From Jiangella alkaliphila (GTDB taxonomy: Bacteria; Actinomycetota; Actinomycetes; Jiangellales; Jiangellaceae), in contig NZ_LT629791.1 in the NCBI RefSeq assembly GCF_900105925.1, positions 6,046,001-6,110,000 of the forward strand: a stretch of 64,000 nt of DNA, written 5' to 3'. Below, piece after piece: positions 33,717 to 42,598 of the stretch. The notes under the pieces are model-generated. The model was not told the origin of the DNA and did not search any database. It saw only the letters and a program-made list of their open reading frames with translations. The translations under genes were made by a program, and so were the position numbers. Within the stretch, counting starts at the first letter, position 1. Each line of letters begins with the position of its first letter.

Positions 33717-34739
33717 ATGCGCGGAGTGGTGATGTACGCCCCCGGTGACGTCCGGGTCGAGGAGCGGGACGTCCCGCGCATCGTCGAGCCGTCCGACGCG
33801 GTCATCCGGGTCGCCGCGGCCTGCGTCTGCGGGTCGGACCTGTGGCCGTACCGCGGGATCGAGCGGCTGAAGGGGCCGAGGCCGATGGGCCACGAGTACG
33901 TCGGCGTCGTCGAGCAGGTCGGCGACGAGGTGCGCGACATCCACGTCGGCGACTTCGTCGTCGGCTCGTTCTTCGCCTCCGACAACACCTGCGAGATCTG
34001 CCGCGCCGGCTACCAGACCCACTGCGTCAACCGGAAGCCCATCGCGGCGGGCGGCGCCCAGTCCGAGCTGCTGCGGGTGCCGCTGGCCGACGGCACGCTG
34101 GTCGCGACGCCGGGACCGCCGGACGCGGACCTGGTTCCGTCGCTGCTGGCCGCCTCCGACGTGCTGGGCACCGGCTGGTTCGCCGCCGTCGCCGCCGAGG
34201 CCGGGCCCGGGAAGACCGTCGCGGTCGTCGGCGACGGCGCCGTCGGACTGCTGGCGGTCCTGGCCGCCCGCCGGCTCGGCGCCGAGCGGGTCATCGCGAT
34301 GAGCCGGCACGCCGACCGGCAGAAGCTGGCGCTGGACTTCGGCGCCACCGACATCGTCGTCGAGCGCGGCGACGAGGGCGTGGCCCGCATCAAGGAGCTC
34401 ACCGGCGGCTACGGCGCCCACTCCGTCGTCGAGGCGGTCGGCACCCAGGAGTCGATGACGCAGGCGATCCGCGCCACCCGCCCCGGCGGCCACGTCGGGT
34501 ACGTCGGCGTCGCCCACGACGTCTCGCTGAACGGCACGGAGCTGTTCTTCTCCGGCGTCCACCTGCACGGCGGGCCGGCCCCGGTGCGCCGCTTCCTCCC
34601 CGAGCTGATCGACCTCATCTGGACCCGGGCGATCGACCCCGGCAAGGTCTTCGACCGCGCCGTCCCGCTCGACCAGGCCGCCGAGGCCTACCGGGCGATG
34701 GACGAGCGCAGCGCCGTCAAAGTGCTGCTGCGCCCGTGA
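33717..34739 (+). CDS. Zinc-dependent alcohol dehydrogenase family protein
   Basis: A 340-residue medium-chain dehydrogenase. The catalytic zinc ligands lie in ACVCGSDLWPYRG and MGHEYVGVVE. The lobe that usually binds structural zinc reads SDNTCEICRAGYQTHC, with three cysteines and an Asp at the first position, as in several actinobacterial subfamilies. The coenzyme motif is VVGDGAVGLLAVLAA. AAGGAGAG lies 7 bases before ATG 33717, 17 bases after the DeoR stop. It may oxidise a sugar or polyol linked to the GH13 pathway. Confidence 0.88.
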   Translation: MRGVVMYAPGDVRVEERDVPRIVEPSDAVIRVAAACVCGSDLWPYRGIERLKGPRPMGHEYVGVVEQVGDEVRDIHVGDFVVGSFFASDNTCEICRAGYQTHCVNRKPIAAGGAQSELLRVPLADGTLVATPGPPDADLVPSLLAASDVLGTGWFAAVAAEAGPGKTVAVVGDGAVGLLAVLAARRLGAERVIAMSRHADRQKLALDFGATDIVVERGDEGVARIKELTGGYGAHSVVEAVGTQESMTQAIRATRPGGHVGYVGVAHDVSLNGTELFFSGVHLHGGPAPVRRFLPELIDLIWTRAIDPGKVFDRAVPLDQAAEAYRAMDERSAVKVLLRP

Positions 34740-34772
34740 CCATCGTCCCTGTAGAGCCGCTGCCGCCGTCGA

Positions 34773-36692
34773 TCAGCGGGTGACCCGGTCCAGAGGGAGA
34801 TGCAGGACGGGTTCGGCGCCGGCCGGCGCGTGGCCGTCGGCCAGCGCGGCGATCTCGGCGGCGCCGAGTGCCTGGTCGAACATCCACACGTCGTCGACGG
34901 CGCCGTCCAGCGGGTTGTTGATGCCGTCGACGCGGGAGCCGATGCGGATGCCGGTGAGCGCGCCGGCCGACACCGACCCGGCGACCGGCGCGGACGACCC
35001 CAGCGGCTCGCCGTCGACGTAGAGCGTCACGGCGTCGTCATCGCGGGTGAGGGCCACGTGGTGCCATCGGCCGTCGGCGAAGTCGCCCGGTGCGGACACG
35101 AACGTGTTCCTCTCACCCGTGTTGACGTGGGCCCTGATCCGGCCGAGGTCCGGCTCCAGCCTGACCCACCACTTCGGGTCGACGTCCCGGTTGGAGTGCG
35201 CCCACACGATCGTCTGCACCACGGAGCTGCCGGTACGGAACCAGGCCGCGGCCGTGAACGGGCCGGCGCCGAACTCGAGGGCGGGGTCGGCCGGGGTCTC
35301 GACGTAGTCGCCGGCCAGGTCCAGGCCCGAGCCGACGACGCCGCCGACCCGACGTGGCGTGCCGCTGACCACGGCGTCGAGCCCGTTGCCGGAGACGTCG
35401 GGCGTCGTCGGCGGGGGCGGCGCCGGGGCGTCCAGCGTCGGCACGATCACCCGGGCGAAGCTGATCCGCTGGTGATAGGTGAGCTCCGGGCCCTCGTGCA
35501 GCCGGTCGCCGTTCTCATAGAGCACGCCGAGCATCCGCGCGCGCCCGTGGCCGTCGATCTGCACGATGTCGGAGTAGCCGGCCGGCCCCTCGTAGACGAC
35601 CGGCCCGCGGACCCAGCTGCCGGCATCGTCGAAGCTCGACCACAGTGTCAGGTTCTCGCGCGACGTCGGATGCCCCGGCGCGGCGAACACCAGCCGCTCG
35701 CGCCGGTCGGCCTCGCGCGACAGGGCGAGGATCGAACCCTGGACGACCGGCGCGACGAGGTCCGGGATCTCCTGGTACGGCGCGTCGAAGCTCGCCCCGC
35801 CGTCAGCGCTGGTGGTGGAGGCTCGGGCGCCGACGCTGGTGCCGTTCTGGTCGCGGGCGTTGAAGTACAGGCTGCCGTCGCTCAGTTCCACGACGGTGTT
35901 CTCGTTCGGGTTCACCACCCCCTCCGGTGTGGTGTCGACGCCGCCGAGGTGCCAGGTGGTCCCGCCGTCGTCGCTGTACAGCGAGTGCGCGCCGAACAGC
36001 CGGTCGTCCGTGCACGACAGGCCGGAACCGGGCGGCGGCGCGGCCGAGTGGTTGCCCGGGATGACGAGCCGGCCGGCGTGCTCGCCCTGGGTGATCTGGA
36101 TCCCGTGCCCCGGCCCGCCGACGAAGTGCCGCCAGTCGGCCGGCTTGACGTCGGCCGTGATCTCCACCGGAGCGGACCAGCTGGCGCCGTGGTCGTCGCT
36201 GTACAGGACGAACGAGCGGCGGGTCTGCTCGGCGTCGGCCCGGCCGCAGCGGATGTCGTCGCCCGAGACGTCGCCACCGGTCCGGGTGACGTTCAGGACG
36301 ACGCGCCCGGTCCGCTCGTCGAGGATCGGGACGGGGTTGCCGAACTTGTTCCCGCCGCCGTCGACGACCACCTGCAGCGGTCCCCAGGTCACACCGCCGT
36401 CGGCGGATCGTTTGAGGACGAGGTCGATGTCACCGTCGTCGCCCGGGCTGTTGATGCGCCCTTCGGCGAAGGCAAGCAGCGTCCCGTCGGCGGCCTGGAC
36501 GACGGCGGGGATGCGGAAGGTGTGGTAGCCGTCCTGGCCCCGGTCGAAGACCGTGGTCTGGTCGACCGCGCGCTCCGGCGCCGGCTCGGCGACCGCGGGC
36601 GACGAGGCCGGGCCGGGCGCGGCCGCCAGGGCGAGACCGGCCAGGCCGGTCACCGCGAGCAGCCGGGTTCTGCGACGTGTCGTCGTCGACAT
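34773..36692 (-). CDS. Secreted exo-sialidase with C-terminal LamG-like domain
   Basis: A 639-residue protein. It has a signal peptide (RRRTRLLAVTGLAGLALAAAPGPA) and a six-bladed sialidase domain (~45-425). The arginine-triad motif is YHTFRIPAVV, and Asp boxes are visible as SADGGVTWG, SDDHGASWS, SDDGGTTWH and SADGGASFD. After a proline linker, residues ~440-639 form a concanavalin-A/LamG-like module (SGLDLAGDYVETPADPALEFGAGPFTAAAWF onward). It probably releases terminal sialic acid outside the cell. GGAAGGAG precedes the ATG. It is the last gene of the leftward operon from 44700. Confidence 0.9.
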   Translation of the reverse strand: MSTTTRRRTRLLAVTGLAGLALAAAPGPASSPAVAEPAPERAVDQTTVFDRGQDGYHTFRIPAVVQAADGTLLAFAEGRINSPGDDGDIDLVLKRSADGGVTWGPLQVVVDGGGNKFGNPVPILDERTGRVVLNVTRTGGDVSGDDIRCGRADAEQTRRSFVLYSDDHGASWSAPVEITADVKPADWRHFVGGPGHGIQITQGEHAGRLVIPGNHSAAPPPGSGLSCTDDRLFGAHSLYSDDGGTTWHLGGVDTTPEGVVNPNENTVVELSDGSLYFNARDQNGTSVGARASTTSADGGASFDAPYQEIPDLVAPVVQGSILALSREADRRERLVFAAPGHPTSRENLTLWSSFDDAGSWVRGPVVYEGPAGYSDIVQIDGHGRARMLGVLYENGDRLHEGPELTYHQRISFARVIVPTLDAPAPPPPTTPDVSGNGLDAVVSGTPRRVGGVVGSGLDLAGDYVETPADPALEFGAGPFTAAAWFRTGSSVVQTIVWAHSNRDVDPKWWVRLEPDLGRIRAHVNTGERNTFVSAPGDFADGRWHHVALTRDDDAVTLYVDGEPLGSSAPVAGSVSAGALTGIRIGSRVDGINNPLDGAVDDVWMFDQALGAAEIAALADGHAPAGAEPVLHLPLDRVTR

Positions 36693-36729
36693 CGTGCTCC
36701 TTCCTCTGGGGGTGGGATCGCGCCGTGGC

Positions 36730-38229
36730 TCAGCCGCGCCACGGCGCGAAGTCGGGGTGTGCCGCCGCCTCGGCGGCCCGGGCCGCGAACCAGTCGCGGT
36801 GCTCGGCCCGCCGGGCCGGGTCCGGGGACGGGACGTTGGCCGCGTCGACGGCCGGTGCGTGCTCGTCGAGGTGGACCGGCGTGGGCGTGTCGTACATGAC
36901 CCAGTCCGCCAGCGCGCCGCGCAGCTCGCCGGCAAGCCGCGTGCAGGCCGGGTCGGCGATGCGGTTGTCCAGTTCGTAGGGGTCGGCGGCCAGGTCGTAG
37001 AACGCGTCGAGCGCGCCGTCGTCGTACGCGAGCAGCTTGTGGGTCGCCGTGCGCGCCATGAACGCCGCCGGGCCGCGCCGGTTCTCCGCGAACACGCACC
37101 GGCGCGACGACGCCGGGTCGGCCAGGTCCCGTCCCGGCAGCGGCTCGGACGGCGCCACACCGGCCGCGGCGAGCACCGTCGGGGCCACGTCGATCAGCGA
37201 GACCAGCGACGTGTCGCGGCGCGCGGCGCGGGTGCCGGGGTACTTCACCACCAGCGGCACCTTCACCAGCGGGTCGTACATCGGCCCGTTCTTCAGCAGC
37301 AGGTGGTGGAAGCCGAGGTACTCGCCGTGGTCGGAGGTGAACACGACCAGCGTGTCGTCGTACAGCCCGCGCTCGCGCAGCCCGTCGAGCAGGAGCCCGA
37401 CGTGGTGGTCGAGCTGGGTGATGGTGGCGTAGTAGTGCGCCATCGCCGTGCGCAGCGCCGCCTCCGTCAATCCGTCGTAGCCGAAGTACTCGTTCGCGTA
37501 CGGCCGGTCCTGCTCGGGTATCGCCTCGGCCCAGCCGGGCAGGACGGTCAGCGCGGCGGGGTCGTAGCGCTCGTCCCACGGCGCGGGCGGGTCGAACGGG
37601 TGGTGCGGCTTGACGAACGACACGTGCAGCAGCTGCCCGCCGCCGCCGGTCCAGGCGTCCAGCTCGCGCCGGGCCCGCTCGCCGATCCAGGTGGTCGAGT
37701 GCCACTCCTCCGGCAGGTCCGAGCGGCCGGTGCCGTACGTCGTCCAGTACGCCGGCCCAGCCGACGCGCGCAGCGACTCCTCCTGGTCGAGCAGGTCCAC
37801 CACCGGCGCCAGCCCGGCCGCGCGCAGGTCGCGGTGGTAGTCGTCGTCGTAGCGGCCGGGGCCGTGCTGCTCGGCCAGCACGAGGCGGTCGTAGCCGACG
37901 TCGAGGTAGGTGGGGGTGAAGTGCATCTTCCCCACCGCCGCCGTCCGGTAGCCGGCCCGCCGCAGCGCGCGCGGGAAGGTGTCGATGCCCGGCGCCAGCG
38001 TGCTGCGGTTGGTCCAGCCGCCGTGCTGGTGGACGGCCTGGCCGGACAGCAGCGAGTACCGCGACGGCGTGCACACCGGCAGCGCGCAGAACGCCTCGGT
38101 GTGCAGCACCCCGTCGCCCGCCAGCGCGTCCAGGGCAGGCGTCTCGACGTCGGGGTGGCCGGCCGCGCCCATGCAGTCCCAGCGGAACTGGTCGGCCTGG
38201 ATGACCAGGACGTTCGGGCGGACGGTCAT
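36730..38229 (-). CDS. Sulfatase of the choline-sulfatase/glycan-sulfatase type
   Basis: A 499-residue sulfatase without a signal peptide. The formylglycine signature is PVCTPSRYSLLSGQ (Cys53). Metal ligands lie in VIQADQFRWD and FTSDHGEYLG; the latter is followed by HHLLLKNGPMYDPLVKVPLVVK. Unlike the broken sulfatase at 14299, this one is intact. Being cytoplasmic, it would act on an imported sulfated sugar. It sits between the sialidase and the lyase-like gene, overlapping the latter by 4 bases. Confidence 0.87.
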   Translation of the reverse strand: MTVRPNVLVIQADQFRWDCMGAAGHPDVETPALDALAGDGVLHTEAFCALPVCTPSRYSLLSGQAVHQHGGWTNRSTLAPGIDTFPRALRRAGYRTAAVGKMHFTPTYLDVGYDRLVLAEQHGPGRYDDDYHRDLRAAGLAPVVDLLDQEESLRASAGPAYWTTYGTGRSDLPEEWHSTTWIGERARRELDAWTGGGGQLLHVSFVKPHHPFDPPAPWDERYDPAALTVLPGWAEAIPEQDRPYANEYFGYDGLTEAALRTAMAHYYATITQLDHHVGLLLDGLRERGLYDDTLVVFTSDHGEYLGFHHLLLKNGPMYDPLVKVPLVVKYPGTRAARRDTSLVSLIDVAPTVLAAAGVAPSEPLPGRDLADPASSRRCVFAENRRGPAAFMARTATHKLLAYDDGALDAFYDLAADPYELDNRIADPACTRLAGELRGALADWVMYDTPTPVHLDEHAPAVDAANVPSPDPARRAEHRDWFAARAAEAAAHPDFAPWRG

Positions 38230-39128
38230 CGGCTCGGCGCGACGGCGAGCAGCCCGAGCGCGTCGAGCCGGTCGCGCAGCTCGGCGACCTGCGCCGGGCC
38301 CGGCGACCTCAGCGGCGGCCGGCACGGCCCGCAGTCCGGCCCGACGAGGTTGGCGGCGGCCTTGAACCCGGCCAGCTCGCCACCGAAGGCGACGGCCGTG
38401 TCGATGGCCGACTGGGCGAGGAACTGGCAGGCCCGCGCCTCGCGCAGCTCGCCGCGCTCGACGTGCTCGATCATGCGCAGGAAGACGGGCGCGGCGAAGT
38501 TGTAGGCCGAGCCGATGGCGGCGCGGGCGCCGATGCCGATCGTCGCCAGCAGCAGCCGGGCGCTGCCGACGTACAGCTCGTAGCGGTCGTCGGCCAGCTC
38601 CAGACATCGCTGCAGGTCGGCGAGGTCGTCGTGGGCGAACTTGATGCCGGCGAAGGTGGGGATGCGGTCCCGTGCGGCCGTCAGCACCTCGCTGGCCGGC
38701 ACGGTCACACCGGTGACTCCGGGGATGTGGTAGTAGATGAACGGGACGTCCGGGGCGGCCTGAGTGACCCGCGCGAAGAAGTCCGCCACCGCCGCCGCGT
38801 CGGGCGGCCGGTGGAAGTACGGCGGCACGGCCGAGATCGCCTGAACCCCGGCGTCGCGGGCGTGCGCGGCCAGGTCGCGCGCCTCGGCCAGGCTGGTGTG
38901 CCCGATGTGCGCGATGACGTCGAACCGGCCGGCCGCGACCTCGCACCAGCGCTCCAGCAGGGCCATCCGCTCGGCCGTCGTCATCGACGCACCCTCGCCG
39001 GCCGTGCCGCCCACGTACACGCCGTGTGTACCCCAGGCCGCGAGGGCGTCGGCCTGGTCGCCGACGACGTCCAGGTCCAGGCCGCCGTCCGGGCGGAACG
39101 GGGTGAAGACGGCCGTCAGCAGGGTCAT
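38226..39128 (-). CDS. DapA-family aldolase resembling N-acetylneuraminate lyase
   Basis: A class I aldolase of ~300 residues. It has GGTAGEGASMT, the Tyr motif IYYHIPGVTGV, the Schiff-base lysine in AGIKFAHDDL, and IGSAYNFAAPVF, close to the IGSTYN stretch of N-acetylneuraminate lyases. These features favour a sialic-acid-type lyase over dihydrodipicolinate synthase. The neighbouring sialidase fits cleavage of sialic acid to pyruvate and an N-acetylhexosamine. Start is uncertain: ATG 39128 begins the conserved fold but lacks a ribosome site; TTG 39164 has GAGAGAGGG upstream. Confidence 0.8.
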   Translation of the reverse strand: MTLLTAVFTPFRPDGGLDLDVVGDQADALAAWGTHGVYVGGTAGEGASMTTAERMALLERWCEVAAGRFDVIAHIGHTSLAEARDLAAHARDAGVQAISAVPPYFHRPPDAAAVADFFARVTQAAPDVPFIYYHIPGVTGVTVPASEVLTAARDRIPTFAGIKFAHDDLADLQRCLELADDRYELYVGSARLLLATIGIGARAAIGSAYNFAAPVFLRMIEHVERGELREARACQFLAQSAIDTAVAFGGELAGFKAAANLVGPDCGPCRPPLRSPGPAQVAELRDRLDALGLLAVAPSR

Positions 39129-39200
39129 CGCCGAGCTGCCGGCGGAGTGGTTCAAGGTGGTCAAGGCGGGGCCCTCTCTCAAGGAACTTCTCGGGTGGTC

Positions 39201-40757
39201 TCAGGCCTGGAGGTCGTCGAGCACCAGGAAGTCGCGCGGGTCGACCGCGAGGCCGGTGACGCCGTCCTTCAGCGCCGACAGCGACGGCCTGGTCGCGATG
39301 CCGATCGCCCACGCCTCGTCGACCAGCACCTCGTTGAGCGCGGCGAAGGCCGCCTGCTGGTCCGGCTCGGTGACGGCGGTGCGGGCGCCCGCGACCGCCT
39401 GGACGTAGGCGTCGGGCACGGCCGCCCCGAGCATGACGTTGTCCGTGCTCGGCAGCATCTGCCGGCCGCGGGAGATGAGCGACGGGCTCTGCAGGTTGTT
39501 CGGCTGGGCCGCGACGCAGCACTGCAGGCGGCCGGCGAACAGCTCGTCGAGGAACGTGGTCTGCTCCATCGGCTCGATGGTCAGCTCGAACCCGATCTTG
39601 TCCAGGTCGGCCTGGATGATCTGCAGGATCTCGATGGCGCCGGGCTCGTCGCCCACGCCCGCGACCGCCTGGCGGGCGCCGCCGGCGGCGTCGAGCATCG
39701 CCGCGGCCGCGTCGAGGTCGAAGCCGTGCGAGTCGAGGTAGGCCGGGTCGAAGGCGGGCGAGGGCGGCATGAACGCGGTGTAGATGGGCTCGCCGAGGCC
39801 GAACCGGACCTGCTCGATGATCCGTTCGCGGTCGATCGCCCGGGCCACGGCCTGCCGCAGCGCCTTGTCGTCGAACGGCGGCATGGCCGCGTTCATGAAG
39901 AACAGGTCCATCCGGCCGCCGCCCTCCACCAGGCTGAAGCGTCCTTCGAGCCGCTCCGCGTGGCGCAGCGCCAGGTACACCGCGCCGTCGACGTCGCCCG
40001 ACTCCAGCGCGGTGACCAGCGCCTCCTCGTCGTCGAAGAAGCGGTACTCGACCTCGTCGAGGTGCGGCTTCCCCTCGGACCAGTAGGCGGAGTTGCGCGC
40101 CAGGACGAGGCTGCGGTCGCGCTGGAACGACTCGAGCAGGAACGGGCCGGACCCGGCCGGCTCGGTCTCCAGCGTCACCGCGTCGTTGCTCGCCGCCGGG
40201 ACCAGCGGGAAGGCGAACATCCAGTCGATCACCAGCGCCTCGGGCGTCGGGCCGGCGAAGTCGACGCGAACGGTCCGCTCGTCGACCGCGGTCGCGGACG
40301 CGATGAACGCGGACGGCTCGGCCAGCGTGAAGGCCGCCTCCGGGTTCTTGGCCCGCTCGACGCCGGCGACGACGTCGGCCGCGGTGACCGGCGCGCCGTC
40401 GTGGAACGTCGTCTCGCGCAAAGTGATGGTGACCGACGTCTGGTCGGCGGCGAACTCCCACGTCTCCGCGGCGGCGGGCACCGGCTCGTACCCGTCCGCG
40501 TAGTCGATCAGGTAGCTGTAGAACGCGTGGATGTGCAGCGCCGAGTTGGTCAGGTAGGGGTCGAACTGCATGATCTGCGTCGTGCCGAGCGTCAGCCGCC
40601 CGCCCTGGCCGCCGCCGCCTCCGCCGGACGACGGCGAGGGGTCGTCGCCGCCGCCGCAGGCGCTCAGCAGCGGGATGCCGATGAGGGTGCCGGCGCCGGC
40701 GACGCCCATGGAGCGAAGCAGCGTGCGGCGGCTCAGGTGTGGCGCCGGGTGTGCCAT
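39201..40757 (-). CDS. Dipeptide/oligopeptide-type ABC substrate-binding lipoprotein
   Basis: A 518-residue SBP family 5 protein with a Tat motif (SRRTLLRS) and lipobox LLSAC (Cys34), then a Gly/Ser linker. The mature domain has the family pattern ETWEFAADQTSVTITLRETTFHDGAPVTAADVVAGVERAKNPE. Members bind peptides, nickel, or sugars. Corynebacterium uses a transporter of this class (SiaEFGI) for sialic acid. Here the sialidase and lyase-like neighbours suggest sialic acid or a sialyl-sugar. It is in one operon with the two permeases and the ATPase. Confidence 0.87.
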   Translation of the reverse strand: MAHPAPHLSRRTLLRSMGVAGAGTLIGIPLLSACGGGDDPSPSSGGGGGGQGGRLTLGTTQIMQFDPYLTNSALHIHAFYSYLIDYADGYEPVPAAAETWEFAADQTSVTITLRETTFHDGAPVTAADVVAGVERAKNPEAAFTLAEPSAFIASATAVDERTVRVDFAGPTPEALVIDWMFAFPLVPAASNDAVTLETEPAGSGPFLLESFQRDRSLVLARNSAYWSEGKPHLDEVEYRFFDDEEALVTALESGDVDGAVYLALRHAERLEGRFSLVEGGGRMDLFFMNAAMPPFDDKALRQAVARAIDRERIIEQVRFGLGEPIYTAFMPPSPAFDPAYLDSHGFDLDAAAAMLDAAGGARQAVAGVGDEPGAIEILQIIQADLDKIGFELTIEPMEQTTFLDELFAGRLQCCVAAQPNNLQSPSLISRGRQMLPSTDNVMLGAAVPDAYVQAVAGARTAVTEPDQQAAFAALNEVLVDEAWAIGIATRPSLSALKDGVTGLAVDPRDFLVLDDLQA

Positions 40758-40779
40758 GGGGTTCTCCTTGTCTGAGAGG

Positions 40780-41727
40780 TCAGGACAGGCGGATGCGCGG
40801 GTCGAGGTAGGCGTAGAGCAGGTCGACCAGCAGGTTGAGGCAGAGGAACGTGGCCACGACGAACAGCACGCCGCCTTGCACGACGGCGTAGTCGCGGTCG
40901 CCGATGGACGTGTAGAGCAGCCGGCCGAGGCCGGGATAGTTGAAGACGGCCTCGATCACGACGGTGCCGCCGAGGAAGCCGCCGAGCTGGATGCCGACCA
41001 CGGTCACCGTGGGCAGGGCGGCGTTGCGCAGGGCGTGCCGGCGGACGACGTCGCGCTCGGGGACGCCCTTGGCGCGCGCGGTGCGGATGAAGTCGCGTCC
41101 CATCACCTCGCCGAGGGAACTGGCCAGGAAGCGTGCGGTGACGCTGGACGCGTGCACGGCGATGGCCGCGGCGGGCAGGATCGTGACGCGCAGCGCCTCG
41201 GCCGGGTCCTGCCAGAACGGCACGTAGTCGCCGGCGGCCGGCAGCAGTTGCAGGTGGACGGCGAACACGATGATGAGGAGCAGGCCCAGCCAGAACGCCG
41301 GCACCGCCAGCCCGACGGTGAGGTAGCCGGACAGGATCCGCCCGACGGCGGAGCCGGGCCGAAGCGCCACGACGGTGCCGACCGGAACCGCGATCAGCAG
41401 CGTCAGGACCATCGCCAGCACCGCCAGCTGCGCCGTCGCCGGCACGTAGTCGGCCAGCGTCGCCGTCACGGAGTCGGCCGAGTAGAACGACGTGCCGAGG
41501 TCGCCGGTCAGGGCGTGCCCCAGCCAGATGCCGTACTGCGCGACGATCGAGCGGTCCAGGCCGAGCCGGTCGCGGATCGCGGCCTGCTCGGCTTCCGACG
41601 CGTCCGGGCCGGCCAGCACGGTCGCCGGGTCGCCCGGCAGCGCGAACACGAAGGCCCAGACCGCGATCGAGCCCAGGACGAGGACGACGGCGAACTGGGC
41701 CAGCCGGCGCACGAGGTAGGCGTACAT
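40780..41727 (-). CDS. ABC transporter permease (DppB/OppB-like)
   Basis: A 315-residue permease with six predicted helices. Family marks: YLVRRLAQFAVVLVLGSIAVWAFVFALPGDPA at the start, and the EAA loop FIRTARAKGVPERDVVRRHALRNAALP. It ends with LLYAYLDPRIRLS. It forms the channel with the DppC-like partner; its ATG lies one base after that gene's stop. Confidence 0.9.
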   Translation of the reverse strand: MYAYLVRRLAQFAVVLVLGSIAVWAFVFALPGDPATVLAGPDASEAEQAAIRDRLGLDRSIVAQYGIWLGHALTGDLGTSFYSADSVTATLADYVPATAQLAVLAMVLTLLIAVPVGTVVALRPGSAVGRILSGYLTVGLAVPAFWLGLLLIIVFAVHLQLLPAAGDYVPFWQDPAEALRVTILPAAAIAVHASSVTARFLASSLGEVMGRDFIRTARAKGVPERDVVRRHALRNAALPTVTVVGIQLGGFLGGTVVIEAVFNYPGLGRLLYTSIGDRDYAVVQGGVLFVVATFLCLNLLVDLLYAYLDPRIRLS

Positions 41728-41728
41728 C

Positions 41729-42598
41729 TCAGAGCGTCCCTTCCCGTGCGCCGCCGGCCGGGCCGGTGGCGTCGCCGGCGTCGGCGGTGCCCGCGACCTG
41801 TTGGAGGCCGCGTCCGACGCGGTCGAGGCAGAAGACGGTGAACGCGAGGCACAGTCCGGGGAAGACGCCGTACCAGGGGCTCTGGTAGAGGTACGACCGC
41901 GCGTCCTGGAGCATGCCGCCCCACGACGGCGCGGGCGGCGGCGTCCCCAGGCCCAGCAGGCTGAGGCCGGCCTCGACGACGACGGCCAGCGACGCGGTGA
42001 CGACCAGCTGCACGACGATCGGCCCGAGGATGTTGGGCAGCACGGTCCGGAACATCGTGTCGGCGGCCGGTGCGCCCATGCCCCGTGACGCCCGGACGAA
42101 GTCACGTTCCCGCAGTGCCAGGGTCGCCGCCCTGGTCAGCCGGGCGAACTCGGGCACGGAGCCGATGCCGATGGCCAGCACCAGGTTCAGCCGGCCCGGG
42201 CCGAGCACCGCGATGATGACGAGCGCGAGCAGGATCCCCGGCACGGCCAGCATCAGGTCGACCAGGCGCATCGCCGTCGCGTCGACCCAGCGCCCCAGAT
42301 ACCCCGCGACCAGTCCGAGCGGCACCCCGACGATCGCGCCGAACGCCGCGGCGCCGGCGCCCACCACGAGCGACGCGCGGGCGCCGTAGATCACCCGGGA
42401 GGCGATGTCGCGGCCCAGCTCGTCGGTGCCGAGCAGGTGCGTGCCCGACGGTCCGAGCAGGTTCTGCGCGCCTTGCTCGTTCGGGTCGAACGGGGCGACC
42501 AGCGGCGCGAGCACGGCCATCGTCACCAGCAGCAGCAACCCGGCGGCGCCCACGACGGCGGACCGCGACCGGGCGAAGCGGCGCACCGCCGCGCTCAC
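41729..42598 (-). CDS. ABC transporter permease (DppC/OppC-like)
   Basis: A 289-residue permease, the DppC partner. The conserved HLLGTDELGRDIASRVIYGARASL and the EAA loop FVRASRGMGAPAADTMFRTVLPNILGP are present, with about six helices. The start is GTG 42598, overlapping the ATPase stop (GTGA). It differs from most in ending with a Gly/Ala/Thr-rich tail rather than a helix. Confidence 0.9.
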   Translation of the reverse strand: MSAAVRRFARSRSAVVGAAGLLLLVTMAVLAPLVAPFDPNEQGAQNLLGPSGTHLLGTDELGRDIASRVIYGARASLVVGAGAAAFGAIVGVPLGLVAGYLGRWVDATAMRLVDLMLAVPGILLALVIIAVLGPGRLNLVLAIGIGSVPEFARLTRAATLALRERDFVRASRGMGAPAADTMFRTVLPNILGPIVVQLVVTASLAVVVEAGLSLLGLGTPPPAPSWGGMLQDARSYLYQSPWYGVFPGLCLAFTVFCLDRVGRGLQQVAGTADAGDATGPAGGAREGTL